This document shows positions 21,732-30,999 of a DNA stretch of 56,272 nucleotides, piece after piece (the first letter of the stretch is position 1; every line of letters starts with the position of its first letter). The translations under genes and the position numbers were made by a program. The DNA comes from Defluviitalea phaphyphila (lineage in GTDB: Bacteria > Bacillota > Clostridia > Lachnospirales > Defluviitaleaceae), in the NCBI RefSeq assembly GCF_001466305.1, contig NZ_JWID01000011.1, positions 1 to 56,272 on the forward strand. Direction: 5' to 3'. The notes under the pieces are model-generated. The model was not told where the DNA came from. It did no database searches and saw nothing but the letters and a program-made list of their open reading frames with translations.

Positions 21732-23630
21732 TCAATAATCTAATTCTTTTTTTCTATTTAATTGCTCTAAGTATACTAATAAAACAGATATATCTGCAGG
21801 CGAAACTCCGGATATTCTAGATGCTTGTCCTATGGACCTTGGTTTTATTTTATTTAATTTTTGAGCTGCTTCTATTCTAAGTCCTTTAATACTTAAATAA
21901 TCTATATCTTCTTTAAGAAGTTTTCTTTCTAATTTTTTAAATTGTTCTACCTGCTGCATTTGTCGTTTAATATAACCATCATATTTTATTTGAATATTAA
22001 CTTGTTCTTTAACTGCATCAGGTAGATCTCTTGGATTTGGGTCAATTTCTCTAATTTTATAATAATCTAATTCTGGTCTTTTTATAAGTTCTAAAAGAGA
22101 TATACCTGACCTTAATGGAGTACTATTGTTAGCTTTAAGAAACTCTTGAACATTAGGCTTAACTCCAACAATTGTTTTTTTCATTCTTTCTATTTCTTCT
22201 TCTATTAACCTTTTCTTTTCTAAAAACTTTTCATATCTTTCTTTTGAAATAAGACCTACCTCATATCCTTTTTGTGTTAAGCGAATATCTGCATTATCTT
22301 GTCTTAAAAGAAGTCTATATTCAGCTCTTGAAGTCATCATCCTGTAAGGCTCATTTGTTCCTTTAGTAACTAAATCATCAATAAGTACTCCTATATATCC
22401 TTCTGAACGGTCTATTATCATAGGGTCTTTATTTAGTATTTTAAGTCCTGCATTAATTCCTGCTACTATCCCTTGAGCCGCTGCTTCTTCATATCCTGAA
22501 CTTCCGTTAAATTGACCTGCACTAAATAATCCATCTATTTCTTTAAATTCTAAAGTATGTCTTAATTGAGTTGAATCAATGCAATCATATTCTATGGCAT
22601 ATCCTGTTCTCATTACTTCACATTTTTCAAATCCAGGAAGGGTTCTTAACATAGAAATCTGTACATCTTCTGGTAAAGAAGAAGACATCCCTTGAACATA
22701 CATTTCCATAGTGTTTTCCCCTTCTGGTTCAAGAAAAACTTGATGTCTTTCTTTATCTTCAAAACGTACTACTTTATCTTCAATAGAAGGACAATATCTT
22801 GGTCCAATTCCTTCTATTTTTCCTCCATATAAAGGAGACCTATGAAGATTATCTTTTATAATTTTATGAGTTTTATCATTAGTATAAGTGAGCCAGCAAG
22901 AAATTTGTTCTCTATAAATTGATTTTGAATCATTTTCAAAAGAAAATGGAACTATTTTTTCATCTCCTGGCTGTTCTTCTAATTTTGAAAAATCTATACT
23001 TCTCTTATCAACCCTAGAGGGAGTTCCTGTTTTAAATCTAAGCATTTTTATACCTAATTCTTTTAAACTATCTGTTAACTTATTAGCAGGTTTTAAACCA
23101 TTAGGCCCAGTATACTCAACTACATCTCCTATAAAACAACGAGCCCTTAAATAAGTTCCTGTAGCTATAATTGCAGCCTTACAATTATAAATAGCTCCAT
23201 TCGCAGTTTCCACTGCTTTTACTTTTTTATTTTCATCTACATGAATTTTTACTATTTCCATTTGTTTTATACTTAAATTTTCTGTTGTCTCTAAAGTTTT
23301 TTTCATTTCTTGAGAATAACGGCGTTTATCAGCTTGAGCTCTTAGAGAATGAACTGCTGGACCCTTACCTGTATTTAACATTCTAGACTGTATAAAAGTT
23401 TTATCTATATTTTTCCCCATCTCTCCACCTAAAGCGTCTATTTCTCTTACTAAATGTCCTTTAGATGTTCCACCTATACTAGGATTACAGGGCATCATAG
23501 CAATACTATCTAAACTAATAGCAAATAATACAGTTTTTAGTCCCATTCTAGCTGTAGCAAGAGCTGCTTCACACCCTGCATGTCCTCCACCAATCACAGC
23601 AACATCTATATTGTCAGCAATATAAGTCAT
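21732..23630 (-). CDS. mnmG: tRNA 5-carboxymethylaminomethyluridine enzyme MnmG
   Basis: A 632-residue FAD protein (GidA) that, with MnmE, installs carboxymethylaminomethyl on U34 of several tRNAs. The FAD-binding motif is [13 protein letters not shown] at about 10-22. [28 protein letters not shown] and the [14 protein letters not shown] segment are highly conserved in the family. The C-terminal helical domain that contacts MnmE and tRNA is complete. AGAGGTGG precedes the ATG. It lies between mnmE (16 bases) and rsmG (9 bases). Confident. Confidence 0.99.
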   Translation of the reverse strand: MTYIADNIDVAVIGGGHAGCEAALATARMGLKTVLFAISLDSIAMMPCNPSIGGTSKGHLVREIDALGGEMGKNIDKTFIQSRMLNTGKGPAVHSLRAQADKRRYSQEMKKTLETTENLSIKQMEIVKIHVDENKKVKAVETANGAIYNCKAAIIATGTYLRARCFIGDVVEYTGPNGLKPANKLTDSLKELGIKMLRFKTGTPSRVDKRSIDFSKLEEQPGDEKIVPFSFENDSKSIYREQISCWLTYTNDKTHKIIKDNLHRSPLYGGKIEGIGPRYCPSIEDKVVRFEDKERHQVFLEPEGENTMEMYVQGMSSSLPEDVQISMLRTLPGFEKCEVMRTGYAIEYDCIDSTQLRHTLEFKEIDGLFSAGQFNGSSGYEEAAAQGIVAGINAGLKILNKDPMIIDRSEGYIGVLIDDLVTKGTNEPYRMMTSRAEYRLLLRQDNADIRLTQKGYEVGLISKERYEKFLEKKRLIEEEIERMKKTIVGVKPNVQEFLKANNSTPLRSGISLLELIKRPELDYYKIREIDPNPRDLPDAVKEQVNIQIKYDGYIKRQMQQVEQFKKLERKLLKEDIDYLSIKGLRIEAAQKLNKIKPRSIGQASRISGVSPADISVLLVYLEQLNRKKELDY

Positions 23631-23646
23631 ATACCCACCTCTTTTA

Positions 23647-25029
23647 TTATTTTCCTAAACAAAATTGACTAAATATCTTATTTATTAAATCTTCTTCTAC
23701 TGATTCTCCTGTTATTTCTCCTAAATATTTATAAGCATTCATTAAATCAATAGATAAACAATCTTCAGGCATTCCCATATTTATACTTTCTAAAACATTT
23801 TTCAAACTACTATCAGCTTTTATTAAAGCTTCTTTATGCCTTATATTTGTAATTATAGTAGAATCATTCATTGTAATCTTGCCTTTTATAAACATATCTT
23901 TTAAAATATTTTCTAATCTTTCTACATCTTCTATATTTTTAGCTGACATTTCTATTATTTTATCTTTAGAAAATCTATCATAAATTTCTTCTTTATCTAT
24001 CACTGATTCTAAATCTGTTTTGTTTAATATAACTATAGTTTTTTTATTTTGAATTAAATCCATAATATAAATATCCTCTTTGGTTAATGGAGTAGATATA
24101 TCTAATATAAGAATAATTAAATCTGCAACCTCTAACCACTCTTTAGAACGTTTTACTCCTATTTGTTCTACTACATCTTCTGTTTCCCTAATACCTGCAG
24201 TATCTATTATTTTAAAAGGAATACCCGAAATATTTATATATTCTTCTAAAACATCTCTAGTTGTTCCAGGTATATCTGTTACAATAGCCCTTTGTTCTCT
24301 TAAAAGTGCATTTAAAAGAGAAGATTTTCCAACATTAGGCTTACCTACGATAACTGTTTTTACTCCTTCTTTTATGATTTTACCAGAAGAAGTTGTTTCT
24401 ATTAAAAGATTAATTTTATTTTTTATATTTTCTATATTATTTTTTAATGTATCGTAATTCAATTCCTCTATATCATATTCTGGATAATCTATGGAAGCTT
24501 CTATATGAGCCATAATTTCTAATAATGTATTTCTTATTTCATTTATTTTCAAAGATAAATTCCCATTTAATTGGTTTATCGCAGTGTTTAAAGAGACATC
24601 AGTTTTTGCAGTTATAACATCAATAACCGCTTCTGCTTGAGATAAATCAATACGTCCATTTAAAAAAGCTCTTTTAGTAAATTCTCCAGGTTCTGCCATC
24701 CTCGCTCCCATTTTTAAAACCTGTTCCAAAACTTTTCTAACAGAAATTATTCCTCCATGACAATTTATTTCTATAACATCTTCTTTTGTATAGGTATTTG
24801 GCGCTCTCATAACCATAACTAAAACTTCGTCTATTATACTTTTTTTATCCTTATCTATAATATGTCCATAATGAATGGTGTGACTTTTTACTTTCAATAA
24901 ATCTTTTTTTGTCTTAGATTGGAAAATATTATTTACAATACTTATAGCATCTTTCCCACTTATTCTAACAATTCCTATTCCCCCTGTTCCCATAGGGGTT
25001 GAAATAGCTGCAATAGTATCTTCTATCAT
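23647..25029 (-). CDS. mnmE: tRNA modification GTPase MnmE
   Basis: A 460-residue GTPase (TrmE, ThdF) that partners MnmG in wobble-uridine modification. The N-terminal tetrahydrofolate-binding domain (1 to about 118) has [22 protein letters not shown]. The G domain is inserted in the helical domain: G1 [13 protein letters not shown]2/G3 TDIPGTTRD and DTAGIRET, G4 NKTD. The C-terminal CLGK holds the catalytic cysteine. GGAG precedes the ATG. A terminator separates it from jag upstream, so it starts the mnmE-mnmG-rsmG run. Confident. Confidence 0.99.
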   Translation of the reverse strand: MIEDTIAAISTPMGTGGIGIVRISGKDAISIVNNIFQSKTKKDLLKVKSHTIHYGHIIDKDKKSIIDEVLVMVMRAPNTYTKEDVIEINCHGGIISVRKVLEQVLKMGARMAEPGEFTKRAFLNGRIDLSQAEAVIDVITAKTDVSLNTAINQLNGNLSLKINEIRNTLLEIMAHIEASIDYPEYDIEELNYDTLKNNIENIKNKINLLIETTSSGKIIKEGVKTVIVGKPNVGKSSLLNALLREQRAIVTDIPGTTRDVLEEYINISGIPFKIIDTAGIRETEDVVEQIGVKRSKEWLEVADLIILILDISTPLTKEDIYIMDLIQNKKTIVILNKTDLESVIDKEEIYDRFSKDKIIEMSAKNIEDVERLENILKDMFIKGKITMNDSTIITNIRHKEALIKADSSLKNVLESINMGMPEDCLSIDLMNAYKYLGEITGESVEEDLINKIFSQFCLGK

Positions 25030-25055
25030 ATCATTACTCCTTTTTTAATCATTTT

Positions 25056-25083
25056 AAAAAACCCAGCTCAAACTGGGTTTTTT
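25056..25083 (-). terminator. terminator of the rpmH-to-jag operon
   Basis: AAAAAACCCAG-TTTGAG-CTGGGTTTTTT overlaps the jag stop codon and precedes mnmE on the minus strand. Confidence 0.88.
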
Positions 25084-25714
25084 ATCCATTATTTATTGGG
25101 GTGATAACTACTTTTCTATAAGGTTCTTCACCTTCACTGTGAGTTTTAACAGTTTTATCATTTTGAAGAGCAAAATGTATTATTCTTCTTTCATAAGGAT
25201 TCATCGGTTCTAATACTACACTTTTTCTTGTTAATCTTACTTTCTTTGCTAAATTCCTTGCCAAATTTTCTAAAGTTGCTTTTCTTTTTTCTCTATAATT
25301 TTCTGTATCTAAAGTAATTCTAACGAAATTTTCATTTCTTTTATTTGCAACTAAATTTACTAAATATTGAAGAGAATTAAGAGTTTGACCTCTTTTCCCA
25401 ATTAAAATGCCCATATCTTCGCCTTTTAAATTAAACATATATTGATTATCTTCATCCATTTTTTTTACTTCAATTTCAACTTTAAGCATCATTTTATCAA
25501 ATATATTTTCTAAAAAATTTATAGCTATTTCGACTGGAGTAATTTTTCTTTTTAAACGCACTCTAGCCATTTTAGAACCAACTAAACCTAAAAAACCTTT
25601 AGACCCCTTATCAAGTATTTCAATTTCTACCTTATCTCTTGTAAGCCCTAATTCAATTAACCCTTCTGTTATGGCGTCATCGACTGTTTTACCTGTTTTT
25701 TCGACAAAATCCAT
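25082..25714 (-). CDS. khpB: RNA-binding protein KhpB (Jag, SpoIIIJ-associated)
   Basis: A 210-residue RNA-binding protein. The N-terminal Jag domain (about 1-50, EKTGKTVDDAITEGLIELGL) is followed by a KH domain with the GxxG loop in ILIGKRGQTLNSLQYLVN and a C-terminal R3H domain with MNPYERRIIHFALQ. It acts with KhpA on cell division and elongation mRNAs in Gram-positives. It follows yidC by two bases, the conserved spoIIIJ-jag pair. The yidC stop region supplies GGAAGGTGA. Confident. Confidence 0.97.
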   Translation of the reverse strand: MDFVEKTGKTVDDAITEGLIELGLTRDKVEIEILDKGSKGFLGLVGSKMARVRLKRKITPVEIAINFLENIFDKMMLKVEIEVKKMDEDNQYMFNLKGEDMGILIGKRGQTLNSLQYLVNLVANKRNENFVRITLDTENYREKRKATLENLARNLAKKVRLTRKSVVLEPMNPYERRIIHFALQNDKTVKTHSEGEEPYRKVVITPINNG

Positions 25715-25716
25715 AT

Positions 25717-26664
25717 TTATTCACCTTCCCCCGTTTTATCTAAATATTTGTTGATAGCTATTTGTTGCACTATCTGGAAGATGTTACTTGTTATCCAATA
25801 TATCCCTAATCCTGCTGGTAAACTATATGTCATCCACGCTGTTATAAAAGGGAAAATTATACTCATTGTTTTTTGAGTTTGAGCTGCTTGTTCATTTTGA
25901 TTACTACTTCCTGCTACAGATATTTTTGATTGAAGATAAGTTGTAAATGCTGAAATAAAAACAAATAATACAACAGCTACAATAACTCCTTGTCCCATTA
26001 AATCCTTAGGACTATCTACTAAACTAATACCTAAAAATATTTCTATATTATCCTTTTGTTGTATTAAACTCTCTGGAATTGTTTTTATAGAGCTTATTAA
26101 ATTTCCCCATTCTGTACTTGTTAACTGAGATAATACAGATTGAAGGCTATCTACATTATTTAAAACTGTTTCATCTAGTTTAATATTTGACTTGTTTTTT
26201 AATATATCTTGCAATATTGATTGATATCCTGAAGTTTCCATGATTTTAACAGCCAGTTGATTATATATTTCATGTAATTTTAAAATATATGTACTAGCCT
26301 TCTGTAACACCCTAAATAGTGCAAAGAAAATTGGCATTTGAATTAATAAAGGTAAACATCCTCCTAGGGGATTAACTTTATTTTCTTTATAAAATTCTCC
26401 TAATTCTTTACTCATTTGTTTTTGAGATTCTGGGTCCTTCTTATCTTTATATTTATTTTGAATTTTTTGAATTTGAGGTTGAATTTTCTGCATTCTTCTC
26501 ATGGAAATTTGTTGATTAATCATTAGGGGAAGCATTAATACTCTAGTAAAAATAGTAAATAAAATAATAGCTATACCTAAAGAACCTGCTGGGCCTATAT
26601 CATGTATAAAATTAAAAATTACATTAAGTATAATACCTAGAAACTGTGCTAATGCATCTATCAA
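25717..26664 (-). CDS. yidC: membrane protein insertase YidC (SpoIIIJ/Oxa1 family)
   Basis: A 315-residue insertase with five membrane helices that inserts and folds membrane proteins with or without SecYEG. The groove arginine lies in LFTIFTRVLMLPLM of the first helix. The cytosolic hairpin QKIQPQIQKIQNKYKDKK and the NPLGGCLPLLIQMPIFFALF segment are typical. Unlike Bacillus SpoIIIJ, the N-terminus has no lipobox cysteine and starts directly with a membrane segment; an extracytoplasmic insert (about residues 140-215) is longer than usual. AAGGAGG precedes the ATG. Confident. Confidence 0.97.
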   Translation of the reverse strand: MIDALAQFLGIILNVIFNFIHDIGPAGSLGIAIILFTIFTRVLMLPLMINQQISMRRMQKIQPQIQKIQNKYKDKKDPESQKQMSKELGEFYKENKVNPLGGCLPLLIQMPIFFALFRVLQKASTYILKLHEIYNQLAVKIMETSGYQSILQDILKNKSNIKLDETVLNNVDSLQSVLSQLTSTEWGNLISSIKTIPESLIQQKDNIEIFLGISLVDSPKDLMGQGVIVAVVLFVFISAFTTYLQSKISVAGSSNQNEQAAQTQKTMSIIFPFITAWMTYSLPAGLGIYWITSNIFQIVQQIAINKYLDKTGEGE

Positions 26665-26683
26665 TTTATTTCCTCCTTATATA

Positions 26684-26905
26684 TTATGGAATAGGATCAT
26701 ATCCCCCTGGATGAAAAGGATGACATTTTAAAATTCTTTTTATTCCTAAATATACTCCTTTTATAACTCCATATTTTTCTATTGCTTGATAAGTATATAA
26801 AGAACAACTAGGATAAAATCTACATACTCTGGGCTTATAAGGAGAAATGAATTTTCGATAAAATTGTATACATCCTAAAAAAATTTTCTTCAAAATAAAC
26901 TTCAT
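26684..26905 (-). CDS. yidD: membrane protein insertion efficiency factor YidD
   Basis: A 73-residue protein of the YidD family with the hallmark [23 protein letters not shown] and the C-terminal [13 protein letters not shown]. Three conserved cysteines are present. It associates with the inner face of the membrane through an amphipathic N-terminal helix and helps YidC. It lies between rnpA and yidC as in most bacteria. AAGGAAGG is close to the ATG. Confident. Confidence 0.97.
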   Translation of the reverse strand: MKFILKKIFLGCIQFYRKFISPYKPRVCRFYPSCSLYTYQAIEKYGVIKGVYLGIKRILKCHPFHPGGYDPIP

Positions 26906-26914
26906 TCCTTCCTT

Positions 26915-27259
26915 TTAATTTTTATTATACAACATTTCACTTTTTTTTAACAAATTATAAATAGACTTAGATATTTCATTATAGTCTGAATTTTTCGAAG
27001 CTACCCTAGCAATAATTACTATATCCCATCCTTTTTTAATTTCTTCCTCTTTAAGTCTATAGGATTCTCTTATCAATCGGGTAATTCTATTTCTAACTAC
27101 ACTATTTCCTACTTTTTTACTAACTGAAATTCCTAATCTATTTTTATCTTTACCATTTTTTAATTTATACATAACTAAAAATCGATTTGCTATAGAATTA
27201 CCTTTATTATATACATTTCTAAACTGATAGTTTTTTTTTAATGATTCTGTATATTTCAT
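26915..27259 (-). CDS. rnpA: ribonuclease P protein component
   Basis: A 114-residue basic protein that assists the RNase P RNA in 5' maturation of tRNA precursors. The family signature is visible as NRLGISVSKKVGNSVVRNRITRLIRESYR at about 40-68, the RNR box. AGGAGG precedes the ATG. It sits between rpmH and yidD. Confident. Confidence 0.97.
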   Translation of the reverse strand: MKYTESLKKNYQFRNVYNKGNSIANRFLVMYKLKNGKDKNRLGISVSKKVGNSVVRNRITRLIRESYRLKEEEIKKGWDIVIIARVASKNSDYNEISKSIYNLLKKSEMLYNKN

Positions 27260-27326
27260 AAAAATCCTCCTAAAAATTTTATTTTATCATTTGGAGGAAA
27301 AAAATTTAAAAATTTGCAGTATACAA

Positions 27327-27350
27327 CAAGGCCACAATGATGCGGCCTTG
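27327..27350 (-). other. hairpin between rpmH and rnpA
   Basis: CAAGGCC and GGCCTTG form a 7-bp G-C-rich stem two bases after the rpmH stop. No U run follows on the minus strand, so it may be an mRNA processing or partial termination signal that lowers rnpA relative to rpmH. Confidence 0.5.
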
Positions 27351-27351
27351 T

Positions 27352-27486
27352 TTATGCTGATAATCTTTTTCTACCTTTTGCTCTTCTTCTTTTTAATACA
27401 ATTCTTCCACTTCTTGTTCTCATTCTTTTACGAAATCCATGTTCTTTTTTTCTTTGTCTTTTCTTTGGCTGAAATGTCATTTTCAT
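27352..27486 (-). CDS. rpmH: 50S ribosomal protein L34
   Basis: A 44-residue, very basic ribosomal protein. The translation begins [20 protein letters not shown], followed by [20 protein letters not shown] and RLSA, a textbook L34. AGGAGG precedes the ATG. It is the first gene left of the origin and starts the rpmH-rnpA-yidD-yidC-jag operon. A consensus promoter lies about 95 bases upstream. Confidence 0.98.
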   Translation of the reverse strand: MKMTFQPKKRQRKKEHGFRKRMRTRSGRIVLKRRRAKGRKRLSA

Positions 27487-27580
27487 AATCAGCACCTCCT
27501 TATAAATCTATGACGGATCAACCTACATTTCATAGGCTATTAATCCTTTTTTTTGTAATTTTTTTGTAAGCACTATTACA

Positions 27581-27609
27581 ATTATATTAAATATCTTTTT
27601 TTTAGTCAA
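27581..27609 (-). promoter_or_regulatory. rpmH operon promoter
   Basis: On the minus strand TTGACT (27604-27609) and TATAAT (27581-27586) are exactly 17 bases apart. The leader to rpmH is about 90 bases. Confidence 0.85.
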
Positions 27610-27653
27610 GAACCTATTTCTGTATAATAAAATATTTATTGTTGAATATTTTT

Positions 27654-27887
27654 TGTGGATAATTTTTTTTATTATTGATTATCCACAAGAATTTTGTTAT
27701 TATAAAAAAGAATCTGTGAATAACTTTTTCATTTTATTAATTTATTCACAATCTGTGGATAAAACTGTGTATAAATATCTAATTTATTTTTATTTTCTTT
27801 TTTTTAAAGCTATTCTTTTGTGTATAATTATTTCAACAGTTTGTTCATAATTTTATAAACAAAAATGTATGTATAAAATTATTCACA
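27654..27887. other. oriC, dnaA-upstream DnaA-box cluster
   Basis: The rpmH-dnaA gap holds DnaA boxes on both strands. Consensus boxes are TGTGGATAA at 27654-27662 and 27754-27762, and TTATCCACA at 27679-27687. One-mismatch boxes are TGTGAATAA at 27715, TTATTCACA at 27742 and 27879, and TGTGTATAA at 27766 and 27819. With the dnaA-dnaN boxes this makes a bipartite origin as in Bacillus. The strand switch of core genes here supports it. Confidence 0.93.
27817..27828 (+). promoter_or_regulatory. putative dnaA promoter -10 overlapping a DnaA box
   Basis: TATAAT (27823-27828) is preceded by TGTG, an extended -10, with a poor T-rich -35. The one-mismatch DnaA box TGTGTATAA (27819-27827) covers it, which suggests autorepression by DnaA. 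Confidence 0.5.
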
Positions 27888-27975
27888 AAATACACATTTA
27901 GCTTTTTTTGTTATTAACAATTGTTGATAACTTGTGCATATATAAATTTTTTAAGCACAATAGGAGGAATTTTTA

Positions 27976-29313
27976 ATGAATAATCACATAATAAACAACT
28001 GGGCAAGTATACTAAAAATATTGGAAGCAGAAACATCACCTGTAAGTTTCCAAACTTGGTTTAAAAATTTAAACCCCATATCTTTAAAAGATAACATTTT
28101 AACAATTGAAACACTAGATGATTTTTCTAAAGATATTTTAAGAAATCGATATATAAGGCTTATCCAAAATGCAATAACTCAAGTAACACATTATGAATAT
28201 GAAATAGAAATTGTTACAAAAAATGAAGCCCAACAAATTAAAAAAAGTTCCTCTATAAAGGAAGAAACAAATGATCCATTAGATAACCAAAGTAATCTAA
28301 TACCAAGATATGTTTTTGATACATTTGTTGTGGGAAATAGTAATAGAATGGCTCATGCAGCAGCCTTAGCAGTTGCAGAAGCTCCAGCTAAAGCATACAA
28401 TCCTTTATTTATTTATGGTGGTGTAGGACTTGGAAAAACTCATTTAATGCATTCTATTGGGCATTATATTTTATCCCAAAATCCAAAAGCTAAAGTTTTA
28501 TATGCTTCTTCTGAAAAATTTACTAATGAATTAATTAATTCAATTAAAGACGATAAAAACCAAGCCTTTAGAAATAAATACAGAAATATAGATGTTCTTT
28601 TAATTGATGACATTCAATTCATAGCAGGAAAAGAAAGAACAGAAGAAGAATTCTTCCATACATTTAATGCTCTTCATGAAGACAGTAAACAAATCATCAT
28701 ATCCAGTGATAGACCTCCTAAAGAAATTAAAACATTAGAAGATAGACTAAGGTCACGTTTCGAATGGGGACTTATTGCTGATATTCAACCACCTGATTTA
28801 GAAACTAGAATAGCAATATTAAGGAAAAAAACCGAATTAGAAAAACTTAGTGTTCCAAATGATGTAATTCTTTTTGTAGCAAAATCTATAGATTCTAATA
28901 TTAGAGAATTAGAAGGAGCCTTAAACAGAATAATAGCCTATTCCACCTTAGCTAACCAAGAAATAACTATAGAACTTGCCAGTGAAGCCTTAAAAGATTT
29001 AATAAGTACAGACAAGCCAAAAACAATTACAACGGAACTAATTCAAGAAATTGTAGCTTCTTATTATAATCTAAGACCAGAAGACTTAAAATCTAAAAAA
29101 AGAACCAGAAGTGTTGCCTTTCCAAGACAAGTTGCTATGTATTTATGTAGAAAACTTACAGACCTTTCTTTACCAAAAATAGGAGAAAAATTTGGAGGAA
29201 GAGACCACACAACTATTATTCATGGATATGAAAAAATTAATAATGATATTAAAACTAACAATGAATTAAGACAAGCTATAAAAGAATTAGAAAAGAAAAT
29301 TACAGGAAAATAA
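27976..29313 (+). CDS. dnaA: chromosomal replication initiator protein DnaA
   Basis: A 445-residue AAA+ initiator. Domain I (about 1-85) opens with [21 protein letters not shown]; domain II is a short linker; domain III has Walker [17 protein letters not shown] and Walker [14 protein letters not shown]. Domain IV ends in the DnaA signature [20 protein letters not shown] followed by [17 protein letters not shown] precedes the ATG. It is flanked by DnaA boxes on both sides. Confident. Confidence 0.99.
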   Translation: MNNHIINNWASILKILEAETSPVSFQTWFKNLNPISLKDNILTIETLDDFSKDILRNRYIRLIQNAITQVTHYEYEIEIVTKNEAQQIKKSSSIKEETNDPLDNQSNLIPRYVFDTFVVGNSNRMAHAAALAVAEAPAKAYNPLFIYGGVGLGKTHLMHSIGHYILSQNPKAKVLYASSEKFTNELINSIKDDKNQAFRNKYRNIDVLLIDDIQFIAGKERTEEEFFHTFNALHEDSKQIIISSDRPPKEIKTLEDRLRSRFEWGLIADIQPPDLETRIAILRKKTELEKLSVPNDVILFVAKSIDSNIRELEGALNRIIAYSTLANQEITIELASEALKDLISTDKPKTITTELIQEIVASYYNLRPEDLKSKKRTRSVAFPRQVAMYLCRKLTDLSLPKIGEKFGGRDHTTIIHGYEKINNDIKTNNELRQAIKELEKKITGK

Positions 29314-29388
29314 TTATTAACATTATCTTGTTAATTAATAGTGAATTATATGTTAATAATAAATTTAAAAACATGAAATTGTTTATAA

Positions 29389-29535
29389 TGTGGATAAAAA
29401 ATTATTTTTATTTTTTTTGTCCACAATTTTATTCTATTATTATTTTTCCTGTATTCTTTTAATTTTAATACTTATCCACATTTCCACATTCCCTATTACT
29501 ATAACTACTCAAATCTTTTTATTTTTTATTATTAA
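29389..29535 (+). other. oriC basal unwinding element between dnaA and dnaN
   Basis: This gap holds TGTGGATAA (29389-29397) and then a block very like the Bacillus subtilis unwinding system: TTATCCACA (29472-29480), a second partial box TTTCCACA (29481-29488), a short TTCCC, then trinucleotides TATTACTATAACTACTC (29494-29510) matching the DnaA-trio pattern, then an A/T-only stretch to about 29538. This is the predicted site of first strand opening. Confidence 0.85.
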
Positions 29536-29558
29536 AAAAGTGAAAGGAGTTATCAACA

Positions 29559-30662
29559 ATGAAAGTGTCCTGCATGAAAAATGATTTACTAAATGCTGTA
29601 AATATTGTTTTAAAAGCAATTTCAGGTAAAAAAACTATTCCTATTTTAGAATGTATACTATTAGAAGGAGAAGATGGATATCTAAAATTAACAGGAAATG
29701 ATCTAGAGTTAGGAATAGAAAGTACTATTCCTGCTAAAGTAGAACAAACAGGATGTATTGCTCTAGAAGCAAAGATTTTTTCTGAGATTGTAAGAAAACT
29801 TCCAGAAGATGAAGTTAAAATAAATGTAGATTCTAATTTTATGACTACTATAAAATGTGTTAATTCAGAATTTAAAATAGCAGGTCAATCAGGTTTAGAT
29901 TTTCCAGAACTTCCAAAAATAGAAAAAAATCAATCTTTTTCTTTACAACAAGGAACTTTAAAAGATATTATAAGACAAACAATTTTTTCTGTTGCAACAG
30001 AAGATACAAGACCTATTTTAACTGGAGAATTAATACAAATTAAAGATAAAGCAATGCATATGGTTTCAGTAGATGGATATAGAGTATCTTATAGAAAAGT
30101 TCCTTTATCAATTGAGAATGAAGAATATGAAGTTGTCGTTCCAGGAAAGACATTAGGGGAAATCAGTAAAATTCTTACTTCTGAAGAAGATGAAGTGTTT
30201 ATATATTTTACTGATAAACATATATTATTTGATTTAGGGGAAAGTATGGTTGTTTCTAGACTTTTAGAAGGAGAATTTTTAAAATATGAAAATAGTTTTT
30301 CAGAAGATTATGAAACAAAAATAAGGGTAAATAGATCTCTGTTATTACAAAGTATAGAAAGAGCAGCGTTAATTTCAAGAGAAGGAAGAAAAAATCCTAT
30401 TAAAATAGAAATAACTCAAGATAATATAATAATAACATCTAATACAGAATTAGGAACATCAAGGGAAGAATTAAGTATTCAGATGGAAGGGAAAGAACTT
30501 ATTATAGCTTTTAATCCTAAATATTTAATAGATGCATTAAAAGCTATAGATGATGAAGAGATTGTTATTCAATTTATTTCTTCTTTAAATCCTTGTATTA
30601 TTAAACCAGTTGAAGGTGAAGATTATAAGTATCTAATTTTACCAATACGTTTAAATGCATAA
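29559..30662 (+). CDS. dnaN: DNA polymerase III beta subunit (sliding clamp)
   Basis: A 367-residue clamp protein that forms a dimer ring on DNA and tethers polymerase III. Three repeated clamp domains are seen. Conserved elements include KTIPILECILLEGEDGYLKLTGNDLELGI in domain 1, DTRPILTGELIQIKDKAMHMVSVDGYRVSYRK in domain 2 and the C-terminal YLILPIRLN. AAAGGAG precedes the ATG. It ends at a terminator. Confident. Confidence 0.99.
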   Translation: MKVSCMKNDLLNAVNIVLKAISGKKTIPILECILLEGEDGYLKLTGNDLELGIESTIPAKVEQTGCIALEAKIFSEIVRKLPEDEVKINVDSNFMTTIKCVNSEFKIAGQSGLDFPELPKIEKNQSFSLQQGTLKDIIRQTIFSVATEDTRPILTGELIQIKDKAMHMVSVDGYRVSYRKVPLSIENEEYEVVVPGKTLGEISKILTSEEDEVFIYFTDKHILFDLGESMVVSRLLEGEFLKYENSFSEDYETKIRVNRSLLLQSIERAALISREGRKNPIKIEITQDNIIITSNTELGTSREELSIQMEGKELIIAFNPKYLIDALKAIDDEEIVIQFISSLNPCIIKPVEGEDYKYLILPIRLNA

Positions 30663-30718
30663 ATTTTTATATAATTGATTTTTAAATGTATAGTAATATT
30701 TTTAGGATATGGTATAAT

Positions 30719-30748
30719 AAAGAGTGCGATGTATTTTCGCACTTTTTA
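30719..30748 (+). terminator. terminator after dnaN
   Basis: AGAGTGCGA and TCGCACTTT pair around a 7-base loop and are followed by a T run. It separates dnaN from the S4-recF-remB-gyr genes. Confidence 0.85.
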
Positions 30749-30776
30749 TATATTATAAAAGAAAGAGTGGTTGGAT

Positions 30777-30986
30777 TTGGAAAAAATAAAGATAAATACA
30801 GAGTATATAAAATTAGACCAATTTTTAAAATATATAAATATTGTTTCTTCAGGAGCTGAAGCAAAATATTTTATTAAAGAAAATAATGTAAAAATTAATG
30901 GTGAAAAAACTAATCAAAGAGGAAAAAAGTTAAAAAAAGGAGATAAAGTGGATATTGGTGGTAAAATTTATATTATAACTGACTAA
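30777..30986 (+). CDS. rlbA: S4 domain protein (RlbA/YaaA family)
   Basis: A 69-residue RNA-binding protein consisting of one S4 domain: EYIKLDQFLKYINIVSSGAE, AKYFIKENNVKINGE and KLKKGDKVDI are the conserved elements. The best start is the TTG at 30777, six bases after GAGTGG; a TTG two codons earlier abuts the ribosome site. It lies between dnaN and recF, the usual place of yaaA. The role is linked to ribosome assembly in related bacteria. Confidence 0.92.
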   Translation: MEKIKINTEYIKLDQFLKYINIVSSGAEAKYFIKENNVKINGEKTNQRGKKLKKGDKVDIGGKIYIITD

Positions 30987-30999
30987 TGGAGTGGGAATA

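Noticed and set aside
27291-27488. 65-codon plus-strand frame next to the origin
   Set aside because: It is antisense to rpmH, whose minus-strand translation is a perfect L34.
27653-27850. Plus-strand open frame upstream of dnaA
   Set aside because: It is composed of DnaA boxes and AT-rich origin DNA; no ribosome site and no protein-like pattern.
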